The notes beneath the pieces were generated by a model that had not been told where the DNA came from, did no database searches, and saw only the letters and a list, made by a program, of their open reading frames with translations. This document shows positions 18,129 through 26,270 of a stretch of DNA of 64,000 nt, piece after piece (the stretch's first letter is position 1; every line of letters starts with the position of its first letter). The stretch is from the NCBI RefSeq assembly GCF_000420025.1, contig NZ_ATUD01000006.1, positions 1-64,000 on the forward strand, given 5' to 3'. The stretch is from Patulibacter americanus DSM 16676. GTDB lineage: Bacteria; Actinomycetota; Thermoleophilia; Solirubrobacterales; Solirubrobacteraceae. The position numbers and the translations under genes were made by a program.

Positions 18129-18770
18129 TCAGTCCGCGGCGGACGCGTCCGCGCCGGTCCCCTGGGTGGCGCCGACGCCGTCGCTCGCCTGCGCCCCTCG
18201 GCGCGCGTCCTCGAGCAGCCGCTGCAGACGGCGGACCGCGCTGTCGGTGTCGTCGGACCGGCCGTGGAGGAGCTGCTGCACGATGAGCCCGTCGAGGGCG
18301 GCGAAGACCACGCGGGCGAGCGCCTCGTCCTCCTCGTCGAACCCGGCGCGCACGAGCTCGCGGCGCGCCGCGGCGATGTACATGGCGTAGGTGTCGCGGA
18401 TGGCCTCGCCGATCTCGGGCTGTCTGCGGCTGTCCAGCGCGAGCTCGAGCTCGAAGCGGAAGGGGGCGTCGTCTGCGGCGATGACGGAGCCCAGTTCGGA
18501 GGCGAACCCCGACAGGTCGCCGGTCTCGCGCTCCAGGCCGGTGCGCTCGGCGGAGCGCGCGGCCGAGGCCAGGACCGTCGCGCGCAGCAACGCGTCGCGC
18601 GAGCCGAAGTGGTGGGCCACGAGCCCGTGCGTGACGCCCGCCTCCTGCGCGACGGCGCGGTAGGTGAGGCCCCGCAGGCCCCGCTCGCCCACGACGCGGA
18701 CCGCGGCGGCGATCAACGCCGCCCGCCCGCCGCCGTAGCCGGGGCGGCTCGACTTCTCCTGCGCGCTCAC
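18129..18770 (-). CDS. TetR-family transcriptional regulator
   Basis: 213 aa from GTG 18770. An N-terminal HTH (YRAVAQEAGVTHGLVAHHFGSRDALL) is followed by a ligand-binding helical domain with the TetR_C pattern of BetI/AcrR-like proteins. A longer start at 18809 is possible, but a -10-like TATGCT lies six bases before 18770. It is divergently placed from nothing and shares the strand with the P450 gene 88 bases upstream. It may govern the P450 or the CTRTCC-N4-GGATAG promoters at 20087 and 21784, but this is not shown. Confidence 0.85.
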   Translation of the reverse strand: MSAQEKSSRPGYGGGRAALIAAAVRVVGERGLRGLTYRAVAQEAGVTHGLVAHHFGSRDALLRATVLASAARSAERTGLERETGDLSGFASELGSVIAADDAPFRFELELALDSRRQPEIGEAIRDTYAMYIAAARRELVRAGFDEEDEALARVVFAALDGLIVQQLLHGRSDDTDSAVRRLQRLLEDARRGAQASDGVGATQGTGADASAAD

Positions 18771-18858
18771 CCGCCGAGCATAGGCCGCAGGGTCGGGGCC
18801 GGCACCCACGGGACTGATCGAACGGCGGATGCGATGGGTGCTCCCTGGGGCCCGCTGC

Positions 18859-20043
18859 TCAGGCGTTCCACCGCACGTGGAGCTCCCGGGGCGCCCGGAA
18901 GGCCCACCCGCGGACGACGGCGGGCCGCTCCGGGTCCAGGTGGAGCCCGGGGAGCGCGGAGACGACCTCCTCCAGCACGATGCGCTCGAGCTGCCGGGAG
19001 AAGAAGTGGCCGGAGCAGAAGTGGGCGCCCTTCCCGAACGCCATGTGCGACCGGCGCTCGCGGTCGAGGTCGTAGCGGTCGCCCTGTTCGAACCGCCGCT
19101 CGTCGCGGTTGGCCGAGGCGACCGCCGCCAGCACGATGTCGCCCTCGCGGATCAGGGTGCCCTCGACCTCGACGTCCCGGGTGGCCTGGCGCTCGACCGT
19201 GCCGATCGGCGCGATCCAGCGCAGCCCCTCGGTGACGGCGTCCGGCGCGAGCGAGGGGTCCTGGACGACCCGGGCGTACTGCTCGGGACGACCGAGGAGC
19301 CCGAGCAGCGTCGAGCCCACGGCGTGGCCCGGCTCCTGCATGCCGCCGAGCAGGATGACCTTCAGCGACGGGTAGATGTGCGCACGGTCGCGCGGGTCGC
19401 CCTCCGGTCGGCCGCCGTGGAGCATGTGGGAGAGCATGCTGTCGTCGGGCCGGCGCTCGAGGCGGTCGAGCACGGGGTCGAGGCGCTCCTCGATCTCCCG
19501 CGTCACGGCGTCGGCACCGACGAACCCGGCGGGGGTCGCCTCGACGTTCGAGACCCCGACGTTCAGCTCGTGGAACCACCAGCGGAGCGTGTCGTCGTCG
19601 ACGCCGAGCCCCAGGAGCTCCCCCAGCGCGTGGACGCTCACGGGCTCGAGCAGCTCGCCCATGAGCTCGGACGCCCCGCGCGGCGCGAGCTCGGCCAGGC
19701 GGGCACGGGCCAGCGGGCGCACCAGGTCGTCGATGTACCCGTTGACCTGCCGCGGGCGCAGCCGGGGGTCGACCGCCTGGCGCAGGTCCCGGTGCGCCGG
19801 GTCGATCGTCGTGAGCACGTTGGGCGTGCCGAACACCCGGTTCAGGGTCGGGTGGCGCTCCGCGCCGCGGAACGCGTCGGCGTCCGTCCCGACCTGCAGG
19901 CACGCGTCCCAGCGGGTCACGAACCAGACGCCGCCCCACGCCGCCCAGGCGACGGGCGCCTCGGCCCGCAGCTGCGCGTAGTGGGGATACGGGTCGAGGT
20001 CGAGCTCCTCGGGGGTGAAGTTCACCTGCGGTGTGGTGCCCAT
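18859..20043 (-). CDS. cytochrome P450
   Basis: 394 aa, the normal length of a soluble bacterial P450. The heme-binding loop FGKGAHFCSG places the thiolate ligand at Cys343. The I-helix region (LLGGMQEPGHAVGS) lacks the usual acid-Thr pair, and the ERR triad Arg lies in the PERPAVVRG meander. The start at 20043 (MGTTPQVNF) is preferred on conserved N-terminal content; an upstream ATG at 20094 is also open but overlaps the permease promoter. No ferredoxin gene is near. Its divergent partner is the amine permease. Confidence 0.85.
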   Translation of the reverse strand: MGTTPQVNFTPEELDLDPYPHYAQLRAEAPVAWAAWGGVWFVTRWDACLQVGTDADAFRGAERHPTLNRVFGTPNVLTTIDPAHRDLRQAVDPRLRPRQVNGYIDDLVRPLARARLAELAPRGASELMGELLEPVSVHALGELLGLGVDDDTLRWWFHELNVGVSNVEATPAGFVGADAVTREIEERLDPVLDRLERRPDDSMLSHMLHGGRPEGDPRDRAHIYPSLKVILLGGMQEPGHAVGSTLLGLLGRPEQYARVVQDPSLAPDAVTEGLRWIAPIGTVERQATRDVEVEGTLIREGDIVLAAVASANRDERRFEQGDRYDLDRERRSHMAFGKGAHFCSGHFFSRQLERIVLEEVVSALPGLHLDPERPAVVRGWAFRAPRELHVRWNA

Positions 20044-20075
20044 GCGGTGCCGCCCGGTCTGTCGTCGAGTGCGCG

Positions 20076-20104
20076 TTGACACACGGCTGTCCATCCGGAT
20101 AGCG
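20076..20104 (+). promoter_or_regulatory. permease promoter with CTGTCC-N4-GGATAG operator
   Basis: TTGACA (20076-20081) is followed 17-18 bases later by a -10 at about 20099-20105. The operator CTGTCCATCCGGATAG (20087-20102) overlaps the -10. The same arrangement, with a perfect repeat, is found at 21774-21802 before the amine oxidase. Confidence 0.6.
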
Positions 20105-20112
20105 TGGTCAAC

Positions 20113-20126
20113 GAAATCCTATACGA
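20113..20126 (+). promoter_or_regulatory. catabolic-locus box C (before permease)
   Basis: GAAATCCTATACGA matches the shared GGAAATCCTATATGA element at 12 of 14 aligned positions. It lies about 100 bases before the permease start and just downstream of the TTGACA promoter, a roadblock-type position. Confidence 0.55.
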
Positions 20127-20224
20127 CCTGCGGACAGCGTTGGAACGGAGTGGCGGCAGGATCGCTGTCCGGGTCTCGCCTCCGCGGTCCCGCCCCGCAA
20201 CCGCCCACTCCGCAAGGACCAGAC

Positions 20225-21700
20225 ATGAGCAGCACACCCGAACAACGCGGTGCCCTCGCCAAGAACGCGCTGGGGCCGTCCGGCATCGTCTTCCTCGTCC
20301 TCGCGGCCGTCGCACCGCTGACCGCGATGGTCGTCATCGCGCCGCTCGGCATCGCGCTGGGCAGCGGTCACGGGATCCCGGGGTCGTTCCTCGTCGTCTC
20401 CGTGATCCTGCTGCTCTTCGCGATCGGGTACGCGCAGATGAGCCGGCACGTCGTCAACGCCGGCGCGTTCTACGCCTACGTCACCCAGGCGATCGGGCGG
20501 ACCGCCGGCCTGGCCACCGCGTTCGTCGCGGTCCTCGGCTACAACACCTTCGTCATCGGCGCCGTCGCGACCAGCGGCTTCTTCACGGCCGGCGTGTTCA
20601 ACGACGTCCTCGGCATCGACCTGCCGTGGCAGGTCTGGAGCGCCCTCTCCGTCGTGATCGTCACCGTCCTCGGGCGGCGCGGCGTCGACGTCAGCGCCCG
20701 CATCCTGGCCGTGGCGCTGATCGCGGAGAGCGCAATCCTCGTCGTCTTCGACATCTCCGTCCTGCTCGACGGCGGCTTCGACCTCGGCTCGTTCGCGCCG
20801 TCGGCGGTCTTCGGCGCCGGCGCCGGCATCGGGCTGCTCTTCGCCTTCACGTCGTTCCTGGGGTTCGAGGCGACCGCGATCTTCGCCGAGGAGGCGCGTG
20901 ATCCCAAGCGCACGATCCCGAAGGCGACCTACGCGGCCATCCTCATCATGGGCACGTTCTACGTCCTCACCACGCTGGCGATCGTCTCCGCGCTCGGTGC
21001 GGCGCAGGCCGACGCGGTCGACCCCGCCGACGCGGGCGGGCTCGTGTTCGCCGTCGCCAACGAGCACCTCGGCGCGTTCCTGACCGACGTCATGCAGCTC
21101 CTGCTCGTCGTCAGCCTGTTCGCGGCCCTGCTCGCGCTCCACAACTCCGCCACCCGCTACCTCTTCGCCATGGGCCGCGCCCGGGTGTTCCCCCAGGTCC
21201 TGGCGCGGACGCACCGCACCATGGGGTCCCCGCACGTCGCCAGCGGCGTGCAGATGGGTCTCTCGGCGGTCGTCGTCGCGATCTTCGCGATCGCGGGCGC
21301 GGATCCGATCCTCGTGATCGTCCCCTCCATGACCGGGTTCGGGACGCTGTGCATCATCGCCCTGCAGGCGGCGGCCGCCGTCGCGGTGGTGGTCTTCTTC
21401 CGCAAGCGCGGTGACGGGCGGTACGCCTCGACGTTCGTCGCGCCCGCCCTGGGCGGGATCGGCCTGATCGGCGCCTTCGTCATGGCGACGGCGAACTTCC
21501 CGACGATCGCCGGGACGGACTCGCCCATCATCACGAAGCTCCCCTGGCTGCTGCTCGCCACCGTCGTCCTGGGCGTGGTCGTGGCCGAGCTCCTCAAGCG
21601 CCGCCGCCCCGACGTCTACGAGGGCCTCGGGGCGAGCTTCGTGGGTGACGCCGCACCCGCCGAGGCGGAGGCGGAGCCGCCCGTCGTCGCGGGTCGCTGA
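20225..21700 (+). CDS. APC-family amino acid/amine permease
   Basis: 491 aa with about 12 hydrophobic helices. It opens with the APC-typical GPSGIVFLVLAAVAPLTAM, and GFEATAIFAEEARDPKRTIPKATYAAI near residue 220 is the conserved APC family motif. It should import amino acids or amines by cation symport. Position and shared operators make it the likely uptake system for the amine oxidised by the enzyme at 21869. AAGGA lies before ATG 20225, and a strong hairpin terminator follows. Confidence 0.88.
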   Translation: MSSTPEQRGALAKNALGPSGIVFLVLAAVAPLTAMVVIAPLGIALGSGHGIPGSFLVVSVILLLFAIGYAQMSRHVVNAGAFYAYVTQAIGRTAGLATAFVAVLGYNTFVIGAVATSGFFTAGVFNDVLGIDLPWQVWSALSVVIVTVLGRRGVDVSARILAVALIAESAILVVFDISVLLDGGFDLGSFAPSAVFGAGAGIGLLFAFTSFLGFEATAIFAEEARDPKRTIPKATYAAILIMGTFYVLTTLAIVSALGAAQADAVDPADAGGLVFAVANEHLGAFLTDVMQLLLVVSLFAALLALHNSATRYLFAMGRARVFPQVLARTHRTMGSPHVASGVQMGLSAVVVAIFAIAGADPILVIVPSMTGFGTLCIIALQAAAAVAVVVFFRKRGDGRYASTFVAPALGGIGLIGAFVMATANFPTIAGTDSPIITKLPWLLLATVVLGVVVAELLKRRRPDVYEGLGASFVGDAAPAEAEAEPPVVAGR

Positions 21701-21708
21701 TGCAGGCG

Positions 21709-21735
21709 GCCGGCCGGCGTCCGTCGCCGGCCGGC
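21709..21735 (+). terminator. hairpin terminator after permease
   Basis: GCCGGCCGGCG and CGCCGGCCGGC form an 11-bp stem with a five-base loop, starting nine bases after the permease stop. Confidence 0.6.
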
Positions 21736-21750
21736 TCCGCGGGGCCGGCC

Positions 21751-21768
21751 ATCGGAAAAGCTATCCGA
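21751..21768 (+). promoter_or_regulatory. degenerate catabolic-locus box before amine oxidase
   Basis: ATCGGAAAAGCTATCCGA resembles box I (ATCGGAAATCCTATATG) but has lost the CCTATA core. It sits just upstream of the -35 at 21774. This is the weakest member of the set. Confidence 0.3.
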
Positions 21769-21773
21769 AGGCA

Positions 21774-21802
21774 TTGACGCCGACTATCCACTTGGATAGA
21801 TT
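21774..21802 (+). promoter_or_regulatory. amine oxidase promoter with perfect 7-2-7 operator
   Basis: TTGACG (21774-21779), a 17-base spacer, and TAGATT (21797-21802) form a good sigma-70 promoter. CTATCCA-CT-TGGATAG (21784-21799) is a perfect inverted repeat covering the spacer and half of the -10, so a bound regulator would block RNA polymerase. It matches the permease operator at 20087. Confidence 0.7.
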
Positions 21803-21868
21803 GACCGCATCGTGTGACGGGCGTCCGGTTCGGCGCCCGTCCACCCCGACCCGGAGCCAGCGAGTCCC

Positions 21869-23821
21869 ATGAGCACCACCGCCCCCCGACAGGCCTCGGC
21901 CGTCGCCCATCCCCTGGACCCGCTCACCGCGGACGAGATCCGGTCGGCCGTCGCGATCGTCCGCGCCGAGCGCCCCGACCTGGGCCGCCCGACGTTCCCG
22001 CTCGTGGTGCTGCGCGAGCCGCCGAAGGCCGAGGTCGTCGCGTTCACGCCGGGCGACCCCATCGCCCGCCGGGCGGACGTCGTCGCCTACGAGCGCGACG
22101 GGGGGCTGACGCACGAGGTCCTGGTGGACCTCGCGGCCGACTCCGTGCTCGCCTGGGCGACGATCGACGAGGCCCGGCCGCCGATCCTGCCGGCCGACTT
22201 CGGGGAGGCGGCCGAGGCCCTGCGCAAGGACGCGCGGTTCGCGGCAGCCCTGCGCCGCCGCGGAATCGACGACCCGAGCCTGGTGCAGGTCGACCCGCTG
22301 AGCCCGGGGGCGTTCCCGCAGAACCCGCCCGGCCGACGCCTCACCTGGGCCACGCCGTACCTGCGGCCCCGGCCGGAGGACAACCCCTACGCGCGGCCGA
22401 TCGAGAACCTGCGCGCGGCCGTGGACCTCGACACGCTCGAGGTCGTCGAGGTGCTCGACGGCGACGTCGTCCCCCTCTCGACCTCCGACGGCAACTTCAT
22501 CGAGGAGCGCCCGGACGCCCCCTACCGCGACGACCTCAAGGCGCTCGAGATCGTCCAGCCCGACGGCGTGAGCTTCACGCTCGACGGCCACGTGCTCTCG
22601 TGGCAGCGCTGGCGCGTCCATGTCGCCCTGCACCCCGTCGACGGGCTCGTGCTCTCCGACGTGCGCTACCAGGACGGGGACCGGCTGCGGCGGATCATGC
22701 ACCGCGCCGCGCTGGCGGAGATGGTCGTCCCCTACGGCGACCCGCACGACGGCTTCTACTGGCGCACGTACTTCGACGCCGGCGAGTACGGCATGGGGCG
22801 CTGCACGAACTCGCTGCAGCTCGGCTGCGACTGCCTGGGGGAGATCCGCTACATGGACGCCGTCGTGGCGGACCGCGCGGGCGAGCCCCAGCCGATCCAC
22901 AACGCGATCTGCATCCACGAGGAGGACGACTCGCTCCTCGCCAAGCACCACGACCCGTTCACGGGCCACGACTACGTGCGGCGCTCGCGCAAGCTCGTGA
23001 TCTCGTTCATCGCCACGATCGGCAACTACGACTACGGCTTCTACTGGTCGCTGCACCAGGACGGTCGGATCGAGATGCACGCGAAGGCGACGGGCATCGT
23101 GCTCACGCGCGGGGTGCACCCGGAGGACGAGCTCAAGCACGCCGAGCGGCTCGCGCCCGACCTCGCCGCGCCGCACCACCAGCACCTCTTCAACGTGCGC
23201 CTCGACATGGCGGTCGACGGCGACCGCAACACCGTCGTCGAGCGCGACCTGGTCGCCTCGGACGCGGGCCCCGACAACCCCTGGGGCCAGGCGATGGAGG
23301 TCCGGTCGACGCCCATCCGCCGCGAGGCCGAGGGCCGCCGCCGGATCGACCCGCTCGCCGCCCGCACCTGGCAGGTCCAGAACCCCGGGGTCACGAACGC
23401 GCTGGGCAACCCGGTCGCGTACGAGCTCGTCCCCGTGAACGGCCCGCTCATGCTGGCCAGCGCCGCCTCGAGCGTCGGCAAGCGCGCCGGGTTCGCCCGC
23501 GAGCACCTGTGGGTCACGCAGTTCGCCGAGGACGAGCGGCACGCCGCGGGCGAGCACCCCAACCAGCACCGCGGCGGCGCCGGCCTGCCGACGTGGATCG
23601 AGCAGGACCGCCCGCTCGAGAACGAGGACGTCGTGCTCTGGCACACGTTCGGGTTCTCCCACGCGGTCCGGCCCGAGGACTGGCCGATCATGCCCGTCGA
23701 CCAGATCGGCTTCGCCCTGCGACCCGTCGGCTTCTTCGACCGGACCCCGGCCCTCGACGTCGCTCCCAGCCGCCCGGGCGCGAGCGGCCACGGCGCCGCC
23801 GGGGGCTGCTGCCATGACTGA
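21869..23821 (+). CDS. tynA: copper (topaquinone) primary-amine oxidase
   Basis: 650 aa, the size of actinobacterial copper amine oxidases. All active-site parts are visible: catalytic base Asp303 (YFDAGEYGMG), topaquinone precursor Tyr387 in GNYDYG, and copper ligands His437 and His439 (HQH) with His598 (HTFGFSH). It converts a primary amine, oxygen and water to aldehyde, ammonia and hydrogen peroxide. There is no signal peptide, as in Arthrobacter relatives. It leads an operon with overlapping SDR and MoaF genes. The C-terminal tail ends GAAGGCCHD, an unusual Cys-Cys-His cluster. The symbol follows the E. coli tyramine oxidase; the true substrate is inferred. Confidence 0.93.
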   Translation: MSTTAPRQASAVAHPLDPLTADEIRSAVAIVRAERPDLGRPTFPLVVLREPPKAEVVAFTPGDPIARRADVVAYERDGGLTHEVLVDLAADSVLAWATIDEARPPILPADFGEAAEALRKDARFAAALRRRGIDDPSLVQVDPLSPGAFPQNPPGRRLTWATPYLRPRPEDNPYARPIENLRAAVDLDTLEVVEVLDGDVVPLSTSDGNFIEERPDAPYRDDLKALEIVQPDGVSFTLDGHVLSWQRWRVHVALHPVDGLVLSDVRYQDGDRLRRIMHRAALAEMVVPYGDPHDGFYWRTYFDAGEYGMGRCTNSLQLGCDCLGEIRYMDAVVADRAGEPQPIHNAICIHEEDDSLLAKHHDPFTGHDYVRRSRKLVISFIATIGNYDYGFYWSLHQDGRIEMHAKATGIVLTRGVHPEDELKHAERLAPDLAAPHHQHLFNVRLDMAVDGDRNTVVERDLVASDAGPDNPWGQAMEVRSTPIRREAEGRRRIDPLAARTWQVQNPGVTNALGNPVAYELVPVNGPLMLASAASSVGKRAGFAREHLWVTQFAEDERHAAGEHPNQHRGGAGLPTWIEQDRPLENEDVVLWHTFGFSHAVRPEDWPIMPVDQIGFALRPVGFFDRTPALDVAPSRPGASGHGAAGGCCHD

Positions 23822-24647
23822 GGCTCCGCGCGTCGCCCTCGTGACGGGCGGCGGGACCGGGATCGGGGCCGCCACGGCCCGCCGGCTCGCCAGCGACGGG
23901 TGGCGGGTGGCCGTCGCGGGCCGGCGCGAGGCGCCGCTGCAGGCCGTCGCCGCCGACACGGGCGCGGAGGTCGTCGTCGGCGACGTCTCCACGCCGGAGG
24001 GCGCGGTCGCCGCGGTCGCCGCCACCGTCGAGCGCCTCGGCGGCCTGCACGGCCTGGTCCTCAACGCGGGCGTCATGGTCCCCGGCACCGTCGAGACCCT
24101 CAGCGTGGAGGAGTGGGAGACGACGCTGCGCGTCAACCTGACCGCCCCGTTCCTGCTCTCCCGTGCCGCGCTGCCGCACCTGCGCGCGGTCGGCGGGGCC
24201 ATCGTGACCGTGGGTTCCGTCGCGGCCCTGCGGGCCGGGCCCCAGGCCGCCGCCTACGCGGCGTCGAAGGCCGGGGTCACGATGCTCACCCAGGCGATGG
24301 CCATGGACCACGGTCCCGAGGGCGTGCGGGTCAACGCCGTCGCCCCCGGCTGGGTCCGCTCCGAGATGGCCGACGAGGAGATGGACGAGTTCGGCGGGCC
24401 GCGAGGGCTCGACCGCGAGGCCGCCTACGCGGCGGTCACCGCCACGGTCCCCGCCCGCCGCCCCGGCAGGCCGGACGAGATCGCGGACGCGATCGTCTGG
24501 CTGCTCTCCCCCGGTGCCTCCTACGCGCACGGCACCGTCCTCTCCGTCGACGGTGGCACCGCCGTCGTCGACGCCGGCACCACCGCCTTCATGACGGAGC
24601 CGTCCGGCGTCCCCTCCCTCCCCGAACCGACAGGAACCCCCCGATGA
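23814..24647 (+). CDS. short-chain dehydrogenase/reductase (MoaE-like position)
   Basis: 277 aa. Classical SDR: the cofactor motif ALVTGGGTGIGAATARRLA starts near residue 8, then LVLNAGV, the catalytic Ser in VTVGSVAALRAG, and YAASKAG with the Tyr-Lys pair. Its start overlaps the amine oxidase stop by eight bases, and its stop overlaps the moaF start by four, so the three are translated together. In Klebsiella the monoamine regulon likewise pairs an SDR (MoaE) with MoaF beside tyramine oxidase. It may reduce or oxidise the aldehyde product. Confidence 0.88.
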   Translation: MTEAPRVALVTGGGTGIGAATARRLASDGWRVAVAGRREAPLQAVAADTGAEVVVGDVSTPEGAVAAVAATVERLGGLHGLVLNAGVMVPGTVETLSVEEWETTLRVNLTAPFLLSRAALPHLRAVGGAIVTVGSVAALRAGPQAAAYAASKAGVTMLTQAMAMDHGPEGVRVNAVAPGWVRSEMADEEMDEFGGPRGLDREAAYAAVTATVPARRPGRPDEIADAIVWLLSPGASYAHGTVLSVDGGTAVVDAGTTAFMTEPSGVPSLPEPTGTPR

Positions 24648-25453
24648 GCACCACCCAGGACTACCTCCCCAGCGACCAGTGGCCGTCGCTCAACGTGCTG
24701 GACGGCAATGGGTTCAACGACTTCGACCTGCCCGTCACGGACGCCCTCGAGGGGCAGAGCTTCGCGATCGCGTTCGACGGCGCGGGCCAGCTGGAGCTCG
24801 CCGTCGGCCCCGATGGCCGGGTCGAGTGGACCCGGACGACCGCGGACGGCACCGAGGAGCGCGGCACGGATCAGGCCCGCATCGCCGAGAACGGCGCGGG
24901 AATCTTCCTCCTGACGTGGATCCGCGGCGGCGCCAGCGAGCGCGCCGACGTCGTGGTGCTCGACACGAACGCGGGGCTGGCGACGGTCCTGCACAGCGTC
25001 GTCGAGGGCGAGGCGTCGCAGTCCACCCCGGTGACGGGCGACATCCTCCACGGCCGGATCGAGGGCGCGGACGGGAGCGCCGCCCTCCACGCGCGCTCCG
25101 CCGACCTCGTCGGCAAGCGCGTCCTCTACGTCTACGGGCCCGACAACGCCTACGAGCACGTCTACCTGCACGAGGGCGCCTACGCCTGGCAGTGCCTGGC
25201 CGGTGCGGAGAAGGGCCTGGCCGACGTGGACTGGAGCCGCGCGATCCGGATCACCGACGACGTCTTCTTCTTCGTCTGGCGCGAGAAGGTCGTGCCCTGC
25301 GAGGGCGCGGTCCTCATCAACCTCGCCGAGCACCGCTCCACGGGGCGCATCTACGGCTGGGACACCGAGGCCCGCGAGTACAACGCGGTCCAGATGGGCG
25401 CGCGGTCCAAGGTGCTCTCCGAGACGCACCCCGACCCCGCCGACTGGGCGTAG
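24644..25453 (+). CDS. moaF: MoaF family protein of the monoamine regulon
   Basis: 269 aa. It has the two-domain lipocalin/calycin-like pattern of MoaF: an N-terminal barrel with repeated beta hairpins (SFAIAFDGAGQLELAVGPDGRVEW) and a C-terminal barrel ending FFFVWREKVVPCEGAVLINLAEHRSTGRIYG. MoaF is named for monoamine regulation in Klebsiella and has no link to molybdopterin synthesis. Its biochemical role is unknown; a ligand-binding or detoxifying role for amine-derived aldehydes is possible. Placement right after amine oxidase and an SDR supports the name. Confidence 0.82.
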   Translation: MSTTQDYLPSDQWPSLNVLDGNGFNDFDLPVTDALEGQSFAIAFDGAGQLELAVGPDGRVEWTRTTADGTEERGTDQARIAENGAGIFLLTWIRGGASERADVVVLDTNAGLATVLHSVVEGEASQSTPVTGDILHGRIEGADGSAALHARSADLVGKRVLYVYGPDNAYEHVYLHEGAYAWQCLAGAEKGLADVDWSRAIRITDDVFFFVWREKVVPCEGAVLINLAEHRSTGRIYGWDTEAREYNAVQMGARSKVLSETHPDPADWA

Positions 25454-25460
25454 GGCGACC

Positions 25461-26177
25461 ATGGACCTCGCCCTCTCCGGCCGCTCCGTGCTCGTCACGG
25501 GCGGCGGCTCGGGCATCGGCCGGGCCTGCGCCGAGCTGTTCGCGGCGGAGGGGGCGCGGGTCCTGACGCTCGACCTGCGCGGCGACGTCGACCTGCGGGC
25601 GGACGTGACGGACGAGGACGCCGTGCGCGCGGCCGTCGACCGGGCGGCCGCGCTGCACGGCGGGCTCGACGTGGTCGTGTGCTGCGCCGGGATCTCCGGC
25701 CCGGTCGGCACGCCGGTCACCCAGGTGTCGGTGACCGACTGGGACGCCGTCTTCGCCGTGAACGTGCGCGGCCCGTTCCTCGTGGCCAAGCACGCCGCCC
25801 CGCACCTGGCGGCGGCACCGGCCGCGGCGATCGTGATGCTGGCCTCGGACTCGGCCTTCGTGGCCGCCCCGGGCATGGCGCCCTACTGCGCCTCGAAGGG
25901 CGCACTGCTCATGCTGGCGCGCGCCCTCTCCGTCGACCTCGCGGACGACGGGATCCGCGTGAACTGCGTGTGCCCCTCCGTGGTCGACACCCCGATGTCG
26001 CGGGCGGACCTCGGCGTGGTGGAGGACGGCTTCGCGAGCGCCGCCTTCCCGGTGCAGACGGCGCAGGACGTCGCCCGGCAGGTCGCGTTCCTCGCCTCGC
26101 CGGCGTCCGCGCCGGTCAACGGCACGCACCTGCTCGCGGACTTCGGCACGACCGCGCGCTCGTCGCTGCCGGCGTGA
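25461..26177 (+). CDS. short-chain dehydrogenase/reductase
   Basis: 238 aa. Classical SDR with VLVTGGGSGIGRACAEL (residues 10-26), CCAGISG, catalytic Ser in MLASDSAF and YCASKGA. It starts seven bases after moaF and is the last gene of the amine oxidase operon. It could act on the aldehyde, on a beta-hydroxylated amine product (as from octopamine or noradrenaline), or on a ring-fission intermediate. Sequence does not decide among these. Confidence 0.87.
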   Translation: MDLALSGRSVLVTGGGSGIGRACAELFAAEGARVLTLDLRGDVDLRADVTDEDAVRAAVDRAAALHGGLDVVVCCAGISGPVGTPVTQVSVTDWDAVFAVNVRGPFLVAKHAAPHLAAAPAAAIVMLASDSAFVAAPGMAPYCASKGALLMLARALSVDLADDGIRVNCVCPSVVDTPMSRADLGVVEDGFASAAFPVQTAQDVARQVAFLASPASAPVNGTHLLADFGTTARSSLPA

Positions 26178-26217
26178 GCCAGGGCCGCGGTGCTCACGCG
26201 AAAAAGCGCCGCTGGCA

Positions 26218-26235
26218 ATAGGAAATTCTATAGGA
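26218..26235 (+). promoter_or_regulatory. catabolic-locus box E (before aldehyde dehydrogenase)
   Basis: ATAGGAAATTCTATAGGA differs from box B (16602) at one of 18 positions and lies 35 bases before the start at 26271. The following TCATC is shared with box F. Confidence 0.65.
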
Positions 26236-26270
26236 TCATCCGCACGGAATCGAACGAGGGCGAGCACCAG

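Noticed and set aside
24644-25453. MoaF as a molybdenum cofactor synthesis gene
   Set aside because: The family name refers to monoamine regulation; no other molybdopterin gene is present and the context is amine oxidation.
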